From Sambucus nigra (Eukaryota > Streptophyta > Magnoliopsida > Dipsacales > Adoxaceae): a stretch of 64,000 nucleotides of DNA. Under the pieces are notes generated by a model. It was not told where the DNA came from. It was given only the letters and a program-made list of their open reading frames with translations, and searched no databases. Location: positions 253,584,187 through 253,648,186 of the forward strand of contig OX422214.1 in NCBI GenBank assembly GCA_949130495.1. Direction: 5' to 3'. Position numbers and translations under genes: made by a program. Positions 46,140-57,379 of the stretch are shown piece by piece. How positions within the stretch are numbered: position 1 is the stretch's first letter; every line of letters begins with the position of its first letter.

Positions 46140-46909
46140 AAATTTTGATGTAATAGTTAGTATACATTTCATTCTCAATGTAATTTGTTTTTGATTTTAA
46201 TGAAAGACTTTTATTTTTGTTCGCAATCTTAATTACTATTGTCTTGTAATTATAAAATACTTTACATCTGTGCATGTGCGTCTGTTAAAAAGATAATAAT
46301 ATTGTGTTATTTGTTGACCAACTTATTGTCGACCAACTTAGTAATAATTAAAAAGTTACGAGTATAAAAAATGTTGCTCGATCACTTTCTCGTCTTTATA
46401 AAATATTTTCGACCAACCAAGGTCGGTAAATTTTCCTTGTCGACTAACTACAGTTGGTGGGTTTTTATCCCCGACCAGCCATAGTTAGTCTTTTTGAAAT
46501 AATTTTACCTCCCGACCAACTCAAGTTGGCATTTTCGAGAATATATTTACTTCCTAACCGACATAAGTTGGCATTTTTAGGAATACTTTTATTTCCCGAG
46601 GAACATATAGTTTTACTTCCCGTAGGAATACAAGTATCTCTACTTCCCGGAGGAATACAAGTAGCTTTACTTCCCGAAGGAATATAAGTAGCTTTACTTC
46701 CCGGAGGAATATAGGTAGCTTTACTTCCCAGAGGAATATAGGTAGCTTTACTTCCCGGAGGAATATAGGTTTCTCGACCAACCTTAGTTGGCATTTTCGA
46801 GAATAAATTTGAGTAGTCCGAGTTTTGCCGAGTAGTGTGTAGCACTAGTATTCCCTGAAAAACTTTCAATAAAAGGAGAGAATTCGGCAGAATATCTTCA
46901 TTTTATTCA
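46140..46909. repeat. C convergent 3' region: 27-bp minisatellite and CGACCAAC...GTTGG inverted motifs
   Basis: Between the stop of the antisense ORF and the stop of integrase. It holds about seven copies of a 27-bp unit (TTTACTTCCCGGAGGAATAT...; 46587-46772). It also holds at least seven scattered motifs of the form CGACCAACT-AAGTTGGC, some palindromic (about 46315, 46331, 46409, 46440, 46472, 46514, 46557 and 46775). The ORFs here (46454-46687 plus, 46465-46869 minus) are products of the repeat. Confidence 0.85.
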
Positions 46910-47863
46910 TCACTGATAATACTTGCGTAGGTGCTCTACGTTCCATGCATTCTTAAACTCCTCCCCTTCTAAAGTTGCTATTCGGTAAGTTCCTGGTCGA
47001 ACAACTTCTGTAACTCGGTATGGTCCATGCCAGTTTGCCTCCAGTTTATTGTGCTTTTGAATTACTTTCTTCAGCACATAGTCTCCTTCTTTCAGGTCGC
47101 ACTTCTTCACTCTCTTGTTGTAGAACAAAGCTGTTCGCTGCTGGTAAGCAGCATTTCTAATGGATGCTTCTTCTCTAACTTCCTCGAGCATGTCTAAATC
47201 CAATCTTCTCATTAAGTCACTGACAGGGGAATTGAAATTCAGTACCCTGTGTGTTGGGAGGCCCAACTCGGCAGGTATAACAACTTCACTTCCAAATGCC
47301 AGCATATATGGTGATTCTCCTGTTGATACTCGGGGAGTAGTTCGGTAAGCCCATAGTACTGATTGTAACTCGTTGATCCAATTTTCTTTCGCATCATTCA
47401 GTCTTTTCTTCAAGCCATTTAACAGCGTTCTGTTTGTCACTTCAGTTTGTCCATTGCTTTGAGGATGGCCTGGTGCTGAGTGGACCTTCAAAATATTTGA
47501 CTGATGGCAATAGGCAGCGAACTCCTCGTTATCAAATTGTGTTCCATGGTCTGTGATGAAGGCATGAGGAATAACATATCGACAAATGATGTTCTTCCAA
47601 ATAAATTGGTACACCTTGTCGTACGTCATGTCGATGAGAGGCTCTGCTTCAACCCATTTAGTAAAATAATCCACTGCGACGACGAGGTATTTGAACCTTC
47701 CTCTGGTCATTGGTAGTGGCCCGACCAAATCTATTCCCCACATGGCAAATGGCCAAGGGGAAGTTATGGGTGCCAATAATGCTTGTGGAGTTCTTCGGAT
47801 GGAGGAAAAACACTGACACTTGTCACATTTCTTGGCATAGGCTATACAATCAGCTCTCATCAT
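46910..47863 (-). pseudogene. C integrase (core and C-terminal domain)
   Basis: The 317-codon open frame is the integrase end of the polyprotein. After the last part of the zinc finger (CDKCQCF) comes the core: WGIDLVGPLP (first catalytic Asp), VVAVDYFTKWVEAEPL, ITDHGTQFDN (second Asp) and HPQSNGQTEVTNRTL (Glu). The LWAYRTTPR motif follows, then a C-terminal domain (EANWHGPYRVTEVVRPGTYRI) ending NVEHLRKYYQ. There is no chromodomain, as expected for Tat. The catalytic triad is intact. A TAG at 47864-47866 (TGG in relatives) separates it from the upstream domains. Confidence 0.88.
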
Positions 47864-47866
47864 CGG

Positions 47867-48660
47867 CTAGTAGTATCCTTGCGTCATCATCCTTTGCAAG
47901 AGTGTCTGACCTGCTACATGGGCTCCACAGGACCCTTCATGGACCTCTTCAATTAAATCTTTCACCTCGGTGGGATGCACACATCTCTGTAAACCTGCTA
48001 TAATTCCTCGTCTATAGAGAATACCGTTAGTTAATACATACCGAGCAGTTTTAAACTTCAATTTCTTGGCTGCGAGCTTGTCAATTGGTAATTCTCCTTT
48101 CTCAATATATGCCCTAATGGGATCCATCCATGATGATCCTAAATCGAGGGTAATAAAGTTCGTCGTCAGATCTTCATCTATACTCGGACCAGCTAAAACT
48201 TCAATTGAGATTGTTCTTCGTAGCTCGGTACGAGTAGCTGATGCTAATCGAGCTAAGGCGTCTGCTCTCGCATTCTCCATTCTTGGTATTCTGACCAGCT
48301 GAATAGCGGCAAATTCTGACACCAGCTCCTTTGCCTTTGCATGATATCTGATCATTAATTCTCCTCTAACTGCATATACTCCCAACATTTGATTTATAAT
48401 CAATTGAGAATCACTGAAGACAATAACCTGCTGCGCCTCCATAATTTTTGCCAAACTAAGACCTGCAATCATGGCCTCATACTCAGCCTCATTATTGGAA
48501 CCTTTGAATTGGAAACATAGGGCGTATTCCATGTCTACCTCGTTCGGAGTGCTCAAAACTATCCCCGCGCCACATCCTGTAGTGCAAGATGAGCTCTCTA
48601 CATATAGCCTCCATATAGGTAATTCGTCTTCAAAATTTTGATCTGAAAGAGTTCCTCGGT
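47867..48660 (-). pseudogene. C second (archaeal-type) RNase H and integrase zinc finger
   Basis: WRLYVESSSCTTGCGAGIVL (about 48615-48556) opens the second RNase H, with Glu where the first catalytic Asp is usual. NNEAEYEAMIAGL, FSDSQLIINQ and NARADALARLA follow, giving the other acidic residues. It then runs into LTNGILYRRG, HPTEVKDLIEEVHEGSCGAH and LLQRMMTQGYY, the H2C2 zinc finger of integrase. Two consecutive stop codons lie upstream near 48662-48667. The double RNase H is diagnostic for the Tat clade. Confidence 0.85.
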
Positions 48661-48670
48661 AAAATATTTA

Positions 48671-50251
48671 TTAGTTCCTTTCATCCTCCCCTGATATTTC
48701 TTGCTCTTCGTCGATCATCTTTTCTTGCCCTTTTACCAACCGGAGTTGGTCTGAGCTCGAATTTGATGATCCTGTAGCATCCACTTGCCCTTTTACCAAC
48801 CGGAGTTGGTCTGAGCTTGTGTTTGATGACCCTGTAACATCCACAGGTTGATCAGCGAGTAACTTTTTCTCCTCGAGGGTATCAGGATAGGTGAACTCTA
48901 CTATAAAATCTGCTACAGCCTGCCCTTTTAGCGATGATTTGGGTTCATAAACTATATCATATTCACCGAGCTCTATTTCCCAGTACATCAATCTCCCTGA
49001 TTTTTCTGGTTTATGAAGGGCTTGCCTCAATGGCATATCAGTATATACTACTATGGTATGAGCCTGGAAGTATGGCCTCATTCTCCTACTCGCCTCAATC
49101 AGTGCCAGTGCTAATTTTTCCAGCCTTGGATATCTGATTTCTGCTCCTCGGAAGGCCTTACTTGTGTAGTAGATTGGTTTTTGTACTCCATTCTCCACTC
49201 TTATCAACGTCGAGCTAACTGCATTCTCCGATACTACTAGATATAAGTATAATTTTTCTCCCATCACTGGCCTGGACAAAAGTGGAGGTGTTACCAAATA
49301 TTTCTTCAAGTCTTGAAAAGCCTTTTCACATTCATCATTCCACTCAAAAGTCTTTCGGAGTGTCTTGAAGAATGGGAGACATCTATCAGTTGCTCGTGAT
49401 ACAAATCTGTTGAGTGCTGCTACCCGTCCTGTGAGACTCTGTACTTCCTTCTTCGTCGTTGGAGATCGCAGCCCTAATAGAGATTTGATCTTTTCAGGAT
49501 TTGCCTCAATGCCTCGTTGATTGACAATGTACCCGAGAAATATGCCTTCTCGTACTCCAAATATGCACTTCGTCGGGTTCAGCTTCATTTGATATTTATC
49601 CAGTTGATTAAAAATCTGACTTAAGTCAACTAGATGATCGGCAACTTTCTTTCTCTTTGTCAGCATATCGTCAACATAGACTTCCATATTGCAAATGATT
49701 TGTTCAGCAAAGACCTTGTTCATCAGCCGATGATATGTCGCACCTGCATTTTTCAAACCAAAAGGCATAACGTTATAACAATAAGTTCCCCTAGGGGTAA
49801 TGAAAGAAGTACTTTCCCTGTCTTCAGGTTTCATTTTAATCTGATTGTAGCCAGAATAAGCATCCATGAAGCTCAACATCTCGTGTCCCGAGGTAGCATC
49901 TACCAGTTGATCAATTCGGGGAAATGGAAAGTGATCCTTTGGGCATGCTTTGTTGAGGTCGGTGAAGTCTACACACATCCTCCACTTGTTGTTTTTCTTT
50001 TTCACCATCACCACATTTGCTAACTAGCCTGGATATTTAACATCTTCAATAAAACAAGCCTTCTGGAGCTTCTCGACTTCCTCCTGTATAGCTTGATTCT
50101 TCTCAGGACTGAATACTCTTCTTCTCTGCTTTACTGGCTTGATCTCCTTATTCACATTGAGATCGTGACATAAGAAATTTGGGTCTATCCCAGGCATATC
50201 TTCATGACTCCACGCAAAAGTTTGTTTTTTGCTTCTAAGGAAAGTTATCAA
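48671..50251 (-). pseudogene. C reverse transcriptase and RNase H
   Basis: KKQTFAWSHEDMPGID and HDLNVNKEIKPVKQRRR (50230-50130) precede one TAG (50021-50023). The palm then reads VMVKKKNNKWRMCVDFTDLN, FMDAYSGYNQIKM, FGLKNAGATYHRLMN and EVYVDDMLTK (catalytic YVDD, about 49690-49660). FLGYIVNQRGIEANPEKI follows, and the first RNase H has YYTSKAFRGAEIRYPRLEKLALALI. The C-terminal linker (48720-48850) has a 60-bp tandem duplication (SSDQLRLVKGQ twice). Apart from the TAG the frame is open for 447 codons. Confidence 0.9.
48719..48842. repeat. 60-bp tandem duplication in C pol linker
   Basis: Two copies of a 60-bp unit beginning TTGCCCTTTTACCAACCGGA, in frame, encoding SSDQLRLVKGQ with its preceding VDATGSSN-type residues twice. 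A few substitutions separate the copies. Confidence 0.85.
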
Positions 50252-50257
50252 TTCCTG

Positions 50258-50944
50258 TTATAATGAGGCTTCCAACGATGAACCTACTTGAGTAGTACGT
50301 TCAGGGTGCTCGTCGTCCAGAATGATGTTTTCAGTAGCTTCCACCACTTGACCCTTCACTAGTTGTGACTCATCTCTAGGATCCAATGTTTCAATTTCTG
50401 CACCTTCATCCACTTGATAGGTAGTAGTCTTTCTCCTTGATTCCTCCAGTTCCTCTTGCTCGGCGGATGAATAATAGCATTCCCGAGCTACTTTCTGATC
50501 ACCTTTCACAACTCCTACTCCAAAATTTGTTGGAAATTTTAGGCATTGATGTACAGTAGATGGTACAGCCTCGAACTTCTTCAATCCTACTCTTCCCATG
50601 ATGATATTGTATGATGATTGAACATTCTTATCCATCACGAAGAAGCATATTCTTTCTGTTTGACAAGCAGGCCACGTACCAATGAATATATCCAACTTGA
50701 TCGTCCCAAGTGGAAATACTTTTTCGCCAGCAAAACTGATGAGGGGTCTATGATAAAGCTCCAATTGAGATAGCTTTGGGTTTAAACTATCGATGCACGA
50801 GTAAAACATGATGTCTGCCGAGCTACCATTGTCGACTAGCACTCTTGAAATCATAACCTCCTTTATCCTCATTTTGATCACCAATGGGTCATTATGAGGA
50901 TATAGAACACCTGCGAGGTCATTCTTTGAGAAACCAATGACCAA
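50258..50944 (-). pseudogene. C protease
   Basis: Aspartic protease of the polyprotein: VMISRVLVDNGSSADIMFYSC (about 50860-50800; catalytic Asp in DNGSS, the usual Tat variant of DTGSS), ISFAGEKVFPLGTIKL and SYNIIMGRVGLKKF (the ILGR-like C-terminal motif). Upstream, the same frame runs without a stop from 51187 through the gag-protease linker. A TAA at 50255-50257 separates it from RT. Confidence 0.85.
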
Positions 50945-51190
50945 TTTCTCTTTATTTACCTTTCTCGGGTGATCCTCCTCAGCTAGATTTATTCGTTGAA
51001 TGTATGAGCAAGCTTGAGCCTCACAGAGGTAAGCTTTTCTTTCTGTAGTAAGGTCTCCTCCTCCTGCATCTCCACCTGTGATAACATTACAGTCAAATAA
51101 CCCAAAGCGTATTGAAAATACCTCACGTTCTGGCTGCCTTGGTCTCTTGAGAAGATCGGGGTCGTCTTCTGGATCAACTTCATGGTTTCT

Positions 51191-52818
51191 TTACTTGTTC
51201 TCCTCTGCTTGACTAGGAGATCTAGACCTCTCTCTTGTTCGGTCGTTGTTCCTTCTTTTGCTTCCACGATCAACATACTTTGCGAGTTTTCCTCGTCTGA
51301 TGAGTGTTTCAATCTCATTCTGAAGAGCTATGCAATTTTTGGTCATATGGCCATGATCTTTATGAAACTCGTAATACTTTGCCTTATTCCTCTTGTCAGG
51401 GTCTGCCTTCATTTTCTCTGGCCAGTTTAATTCCTCGTTGTTCTTGATTTCCTCTAGAACATGGTTGATATCCTTCTTCAAAGGAGTATAATTATCATAT
51501 TTCTTCATTACGTCCCATAACGACCTAGTTTTTGAATGTTTGTCATTACCATTGTTCTTATGCTCTTTCTTCTTAGCTTTATCACCTTCCACCTTGGTTT
51601 CTTTGGCATCCATATTCTTCTTTGCAGCCATAGCCTCCTCGGCATTCATAATCTTGGACGCTTTTCCCATCAGATCTGATATGGTTCTAGGTGAATCTTT
51701 GGCTAAAGTGTAGTACAACTTGTTAGGCAGTAGTCCACTCATCAAAGCAGTAATCGCTGTCTTCTCCTCATAGTCAAAGACCTCGCGTTTCTCATTATTA
51801 AAATGAGTTATATAATCTCTGGTACTCTCACCAGCTTTTTGTCTAACACTTAACAAATGTGCTACTCGTTTAACTGGCTTTGCCCCAAAACAGAAATTCC
51901 CAATGAATAACTCGGCCAGTTGAAGAAAAGTTGAGATCTTACCCCGAGGAAGATTATTATACCATATTTGAGCAGATCCGGTAAGAGTTCTCGAGAATGC
52001 TCTGCATCTCATCTCATCTGGAACAACACAGATGTCGGCTGCAACTTGGTATTGTTCTATATGAAGGACAGGGTCAGTCTTTCCATCATATTCATGGGTC
52101 ACAACAGGTGCTTTGAACTTTGATGGTGTTGGAAAATCTACAATAGCCTGGACAAAAGGTGTTCCTCGAACAAAGGTTCGCTATAGAGGGTTCTTGGATT
52201 TAGCCATTTCCCCTAATCTATCCTCCAGCCTCTGAATAGAGCCTTTCCATGCATCATTCCCTTCCTCGGGCCTATTGGTTCGAGCAACTGATCGCGTTGA
52301 AGTGGCTTCCTGGGATCTATCTTGACGACCAGCTGGTCGCGACTGGGAAGATCCTTCCCTTAAATCTGATGGTCGTCGAAAACTCCTCGATACGACTTTA
52401 GGAGGACTTCTACTCCTTCTAAGTCCTAATCGATCAAAAGGTGATACCCTGCTTAATCTTTCTAACGCACTGGTCCTTTCTGGGGAGAGAGTGATACGTT
52501 GTTCAGTATCTATGGCTCGCACTGATGAAGTTCGTCCAGGTTGATAAGAAAAATCTTCAGACTCCTCATTGCGATATGAATTGGTACGCCTAGTACGCGA
52601 AGAAGGTAAATGGGTATTTCTTTGAATACTTCGCAGTCCTGAATGGGTTGGTGCACCACCATGGAGGGTTTGTATGAGTTGTCGCATAGTTTCTTGCATG
52701 ACGGTCTGGCCCTGAGCCAGATTGTCATTATTAAAGCCAGATCTGGAATATTTGGCGGAGCAGATGGATTTGGAGGGCTTACAGCGTTTCGATTGCTGGA
52801 TTTTGGAATATCAACCAT
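51191..52818 (-). pseudogene. C gag
   Basis: ATG at 52818 (MVDIPKSSNRNAVSPPN). A frameshift lies near 52725, then an Arg/Ser-rich N-terminal region (52699-52184), a TAG at 52181-52183, and the Retrotrans_gag core (52102 leftwards): HIEQYQVAADICVVPDEMRC, RTLTGSAQIWYNNLPRGKI and SVRQKAGESTRDYITHFN. A Lys-rich segment follows, then KYYEFHKDHGHMTKNCIAL, a zinc-binding block that lacks its first Cys. The gag frame ends at TAA 51188-51190, beyond which pol continues in the same frame. That stop may be a mutation or a natural gag/pol boundary. Confidence 0.85.
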
Positions 52819-52861
52819 TTGTGATGAATTATTTTTGATGAAAAACGATATTACCAGTCGT

Positions 52862-52880
52862 TTCCCACAGACGGCGCCAA
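52862..52880 (-). other. Element C primer binding site
   Basis: The minus strand reads TTGGCGCCGTCTGTGGGAA, two or three bases after the 5' LTR. This tRNA-complementary sequence is common in Tat/Retand-like elements. Confidence 0.8.
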
Positions 52881-52882
52881 TC

Positions 52883-53476
52883 CGTTGATGTAAAAAATTA
52901 GATCGTATCTAATTATTCAATCACAGATAAAATAAATGAAACAAAGATTTTTTAAAGTGGTTCAGCCTTATAAGAATGGCCTACGTCCACTGTTATTTTA
53001 TTGCTGAGTGTTTAGGAATTCTCGGATACAAGTTCTCTCAAGAAATTCCGGTCTCTTTACAATGAGGATTGTACAATGTATTTATAGCCCTAAGGCTGCA
53101 ATGTGAAAGGGTAATACATTAAATGATGTACATATGAAAGGGTAATACATTCAATGCCCCTTAAGCGTATGCGTCTGAATGATAAGCATTTAATGAACAG
53201 TCAAACTGTTGGTTATCTTGCTGTTAATGCTTTGTTCGAGGTGCAGCTCGGACCGCCTGAGTTTCTCGGACCGCCTAAGCTTCTCGGTACTCAAGAGTTC
53301 CTCGGAGAGTTCTTGTTCCTCGGAGCGTATGAGTTCCTCGGGGAAGCAGTGTTCCTCGTTGTAGTATGGTTCCTCGGAGCGTGTGAGTTCCTCGGAAGTG
53401 TATGTTGTTGCCACGTAGATTTCCATGTGTCTTCACTCAATTGAGCCACGTCAGCAGACTAAATTTGGTATCAACA
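52883..53476 (-). repeat. Element C 5' LTR
   Basis: 594 bp, aligned without gaps to 41927-42520. Its terminal base (C at 52883) differs from the T of the canonical TG end. A minus-strand TATA box lies at 53079-53087. Confidence 0.93.
53079..53087 (-). promoter_or_regulatory. TATA box of C 5' LTR
   Basis: CTATAAATA on the minus strand. The 3' LTR copy has ATATAAATA. It is the likely core promoter for C genomic RNA. Confidence 0.55.
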
Positions 53477-53481
53477 CTAAT

Positions 53482-54494
53482 ATAAGTATACGGGGTCATT
53501 ATACAACCTAATTACATGATTCTTAACTTCCAGAACCTTTAAATCATCAACAATTAGCCTTTCTTGGATCAAATCTTCATAATAACATAAAAACCCTATT
53601 TTTTTCTATTTTCTTCAGGAACCATGATATATCACTTCCTAAATTCGTTTTTAATTCATCTAGGGTTATGATTTTTTTATTGAATTACTTTTAGAATTAA
53701 ACTAAATGCAAATCCTATCCAAGATTTAGGTTTCTTCTCCAAATTTCATGAGTTTCAATCCTTCATCAAATCCTACACTACCATGGATTAATTATTCGTT
53801 GAAACTTAATGAAATAAAATCACTTGCCTTGGAATTGATGTTCTGATCCATTGGTGATGTTAAGGGCTGGTTCTCTTCCTTTCTCCGGTCACAATTCCAG
53901 CGAAAAGTGGTGGTGTGGGGGTGGTTATGGCCTTGAGAACTTCTTATTACTTCTCCTCTCTCTCACATTTCCCACTCTTTGCTTTTTGGCTGATAATGAC
54001 CCTAATGGACCTAATATTGGCTTATAAATAAGGCCTGAATTTCGTGGGTCAAAATCCTTTATAAATTAAAATTACTAAAATACCCTTCCGAGTTGCCGGT
54101 TTGGTCTAAAAATGCCCCGGGACCCAAACTAAACCCCCGTCTAGTGTTTTCTGACTATTTAGACCCGCACGGACACGTTGACGCACTCAAAATGACCATA
54201 CAGATGATAAAATTATAATTTACTTTTTAATCCAATTTAGATTTATTCCTAACGCGACTGACACGCGTGTCCCAACTTAATTTCCTGAATTGTCGTATTT
54301 ATGACTCACGATAATGTTAATAAATTCCATAATCATATATTACTGCATTCACCCAGTAATATTCAACATTATTATCATTATCAAATATCAACTCTCGTCT
54401 CGCTAGTATTTAAATACAGATTAATTTCTAATTAATTCCCAATTAATTTAATTAATCCCATTAAATAAAATCAATAAAATTACGGGGTATTACA
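53482..54494 (-). repeat. Element B 3' LTR, right segment
   Basis: It resumes the LTR after the C insertion (ATAAGTATACGGGGTC, collinear with 60110 onward) and ends ACGGGGTATTACA. TACTTCCCCCTAATA, the complement of the B polypurine tract, follows at 54495. Confidence 0.9.
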
Positions 54495-54539
54495 TACTTC
54501 CCCCTAATAATAGAATTTTATCCCAAAATTCGAAAATAA

Positions 54540-55620
54540 ATAAAAATAATACCTGGTAAAAATAACTCTCACGCATCTCATCCTCGCGCTCCTAGGTGGA
54601 CTCCTCAACATTATGATGCTGCCACTGAACACGTACTAACGGTACTATCTTTGACCTCAATTTTCTCTTGCTATGGTCTAGAATAGCAGCCGACCTCATA
54701 GGAACTATCAGGCTGTAGATTGATGTCCTCTAAAGTAATGTGAGTATGGTCCAGATCATCCCGAAGATATCTCCTCAGTGAGGAAATATGGAACACGTCA
54801 TGGACCCTATGCAAGTGTTTCGGTAACCCAAGTCTATAAGCAACTAGCCCAATTCGCTCGATAATAGGGAATGACCTCACATATCTAGGTTCCAACTTCC
54901 CCTTCTTCCCGAAACGCATAATCCCTTTAATAGGATATACTCTGAGTAGCACTTGGTCCCCCACATTGAACTCTTGAAAGGACCTCTTGGCATCGACATA
55001 ACTATTCTGTCAGTCCTGAGCTACCCGAATACGGCTCTGTATCATCTCTATCCTCGTTAAAGTATCCTGAATCACCTCCGTCCCAAGGAGTTTGTTATCC
55101 TCCACCTCTAGCCAATATGCTGGGGAATGACAAGGTCTATTGTAAAACGCCTCGAATGGAGCCATGCCAATAGTGAACTGGTAGGAGTTATTATAGGCAA
55201 ACTCCACCAGTGGAAGATACTTATCCCAACCACCTCTAAAGTCTAGGATGCACATACACAACATGTCTTCCAACATCTGATTCGTCCGCTCGATTTTCCC
55301 ATCGGTCTGCGGGTGATAGAATGTACTCAATTGCAACTCCGTTCCTATTGCTTCCTGAAAACTCTCCTAAAACTATGACACAAATATCTTATCTCGGTCA
55401 AACACGATATTGAGAGGCACGCCGTGGTGTCTCACTATCTCAGTTATGAAGATCTGGGCATACTGTCTCGCAGTGTAGTCTATCTGGGCTGGTAGAAAGT
55501 GAGCAACCTTTGTCAACTGTACCACGATCACCCATATGGAGTCGTGACCTCTCGATGATGTAGGTAATCCCATGATGAAGTTCATGGAAATGCAGTACAC
55601 CCCGATGTCCTAGTAAGGAC
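54540..55620 (-). pseudogene. B integrase with chromodomain remnant
   Basis: ISMNFIMGLPTSSRGHDSIWV (first Asp changed to Asn, MNFI for MDFI), FDRDKIFVS (second Asp) and YHPQTDGKIERTNQML (Glu), about 55590-55280. VEFAYNNSYQFTIGMAPFEAFY follows, then GDQVLLRVYPIKG, a GPY/F-like module (KLEPRYVRSFPIIERIG) and HDVFHISSLRRYL (54960-54740). The chromodomain-like tail reads RKLRSKIVPLVRVQWQHHNVEEST (about 54655-54585), where the Trp of TWE is a stop. This order identifies a chromovirus, probably Tekay/Del. Stops near 55007, 55370 and 54590 and the Asp-to-Asn change mark it as dead. Confidence 0.85.
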
Positions 55621-56450
55621 GCATCAGTGTAGACTAAATACTCCACTACCGGCGTGGGCAATGCTAACACTGGTGCTGAGGTCAACTTATCGTTCAACTA
55701 GTCAAAAGCCAACTGTCATACATCACTCCAGATAAATGGCACACCCTTATGAGGTAGATGTGTCAAAGGACCCGCTATTTTCGAGAATCCCCGAATAAAC
55801 CTCCTGTAGTATCCTGCTAGGCCCAAGAAACTACATATCTCCATCAGTGTCGTCGGATGTCCCCACTCCCTCACCACTGATACCTTCTCCAGATAAACAG
55901 ATACCCCCCTGTCTGAAATGATATGCTCTAAAAACTGAACCCCTTTCAGTTAAAATCCACACTTCTCATATTTTGCACACAACTCGTGCTGACATAGTGT
56001 CTGTAAAACCTGCCTCAAGTGGTCGGCATGCTCCTCCTCTGTCTGGGAGTAAATCAGAATGTCATCAATGAAGACAATGACGAACTGGTCCAAGAATTCT
56101 CTAAACACCCTATTCATCAAGTCCATAAGCACGGCTGGGGCATTGGTTAGGCCAAAAGGCATAACCCTGAAGTCATAGGAACCATATCTCTTCAAGAAGG
56201 CAGTCTTTGAGATGTCCTGCTCCCTGATACGTAACTGATGGTATCCCGACCTCAGGTCAATCTTTGAGAAGAAGACAACTCCTCTTAACTGGTCAAATAA
56301 GTCATCGATTCTGGGCAACTGATACTTATTCCGAATCGTGGCTTATTCAACTCCCGAAAATCGACACACAACTGTAAATGTCTAACCCCCTTTTTTTTTG
56401 TTTCCTCACAAGAAACACGAGAGAACCCTAAGGCGAGATGCTCCTCCTGA
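55600..56450 (-). pseudogene. B reverse transcriptase and RNase H, with internal deletion
   Basis: The palm begins near 56440 (LVRK...VDFRELNK, frameshifted by a poly-A run at about 56392). [47 protein letters not shown] and [13 protein letters not shown] (catalytic FIDD, about 56060) follow. EPC-type thumb sequence runs to about 55740. RNase H keeps only LVYTDASLLG (about 55640-55610) before it fuses to integrase sequence, so most of RNase H and the integrase zinc finger are deleted. Confidence 0.8.
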
Positions 56451-57379
56451 TGGAGATTTGACCCAACAGCTGCCCTGTTTGGACTTGTAACTCCAAAGGT
56501 TCGATAGGGTTAGGCTCAATCAGCCTAATAATTGTAGCTATAATCCTCCTTGTAGCTTCGATTCACTCACGAGGTAAGACATTCAACAACACTTAAGTTA
56601 TCATTTACTTTGTGGATGACAACTGGGGTACTAATCTCTATACTAAAGTCCAAATATTCCCATCTCCCGACGTTCACTAGGTTTCATGCGTGGGATGTCT
56701 CGCAAAGAGAAATCTAAACAAGGAACCCCCCGATACACTACTAACTAGTATTTTTAGTCAATGAGATTTTGGGCCATCGGTATCTGACTATTACCCCTTA
56801 TCCTTACTTCTTGTTAATAAGTTAACTTACCTACTCTCATGATATGTGAGGCTACACTCGACACAATTCTCCTATTATCTTGGCGTTAGACTCGATTATA
56901 TACTACGGGATAGTCCCCACGCTTAGAAACATTTTAAAAAATCTCGAGTTTTCTTAATAGACATACCTGCCCACCAGAATTAGATGTAACCAGACGACAT
57001 ACCCTATGAAGTCTTTATATGCCACCATATAAAAATATATATATATATATAGCCTTGCCTCATCTCAAGTGACATTTAGTACAATTTCTAACAAACACCA
57101 AAATATCACTGTAATGGTCTATTATCACTCAAACCGTCGTTAGCTAATTAAAAAAATATATATCATAATGAGAATGCATTTTACGCTCACATTTCTCAAT
57201 GTATAGTCATAAATTGTAACGCATCTAAGTTATTCAAGAATTCCCCCCCTTTTTTTTTATCTTAAAGGATATCATTAATAATGAAGTATTGTACCTCTAA
57301 ATGTATGGAATAGTTGCGGTAGCAAAGGCATAATCGCATATCGGTCATTATAGATACATCCATACTGTACTCCTTGATG
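56451..57379. other. B interior without recognisable domain
   Basis: This is where protease should be. It contains short ORFs only, an (AT)n run (57034-57049), and a block at 56670-56750 shared with element F (36675-36765). The retropepsin motif was not found. Confidence 0.5.

Larger units (their letters stand above)
41927..53476 (-). mobile_element. Element C: Ty3/Gypsy Tat-lineage retrotransposon, nearly complete
   Basis: LTRs of 594 bp each (41927-42520 and 52883-53476) with TGTTGAT...ATCAACA ends, PBS at 52862-52880 and polypurine tract at 42521-42531. A perfect target duplication CTAAT lies at 41922-41926 and 53477-53481. Gag-pol reads on the minus strand, almost all in one frame with about six stops and one frameshift. 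A coiled-coil gene set reads on the plus strand between integrase and the 3' LTR. About 27 LTR differences in 594 positions (hand count, about 4.5%) make it younger than its host B. Confidence 0.92.

Noticed and set aside
46454..46869. Repeat-containing ORFs on both strands (LLPGGIQVA and YIPPGSKAT types).
   Set aside because: Both strands are open because the 27-bp repeat is a multiple of three. They lie in the convergent 3' region and have no homologue that I recognise.
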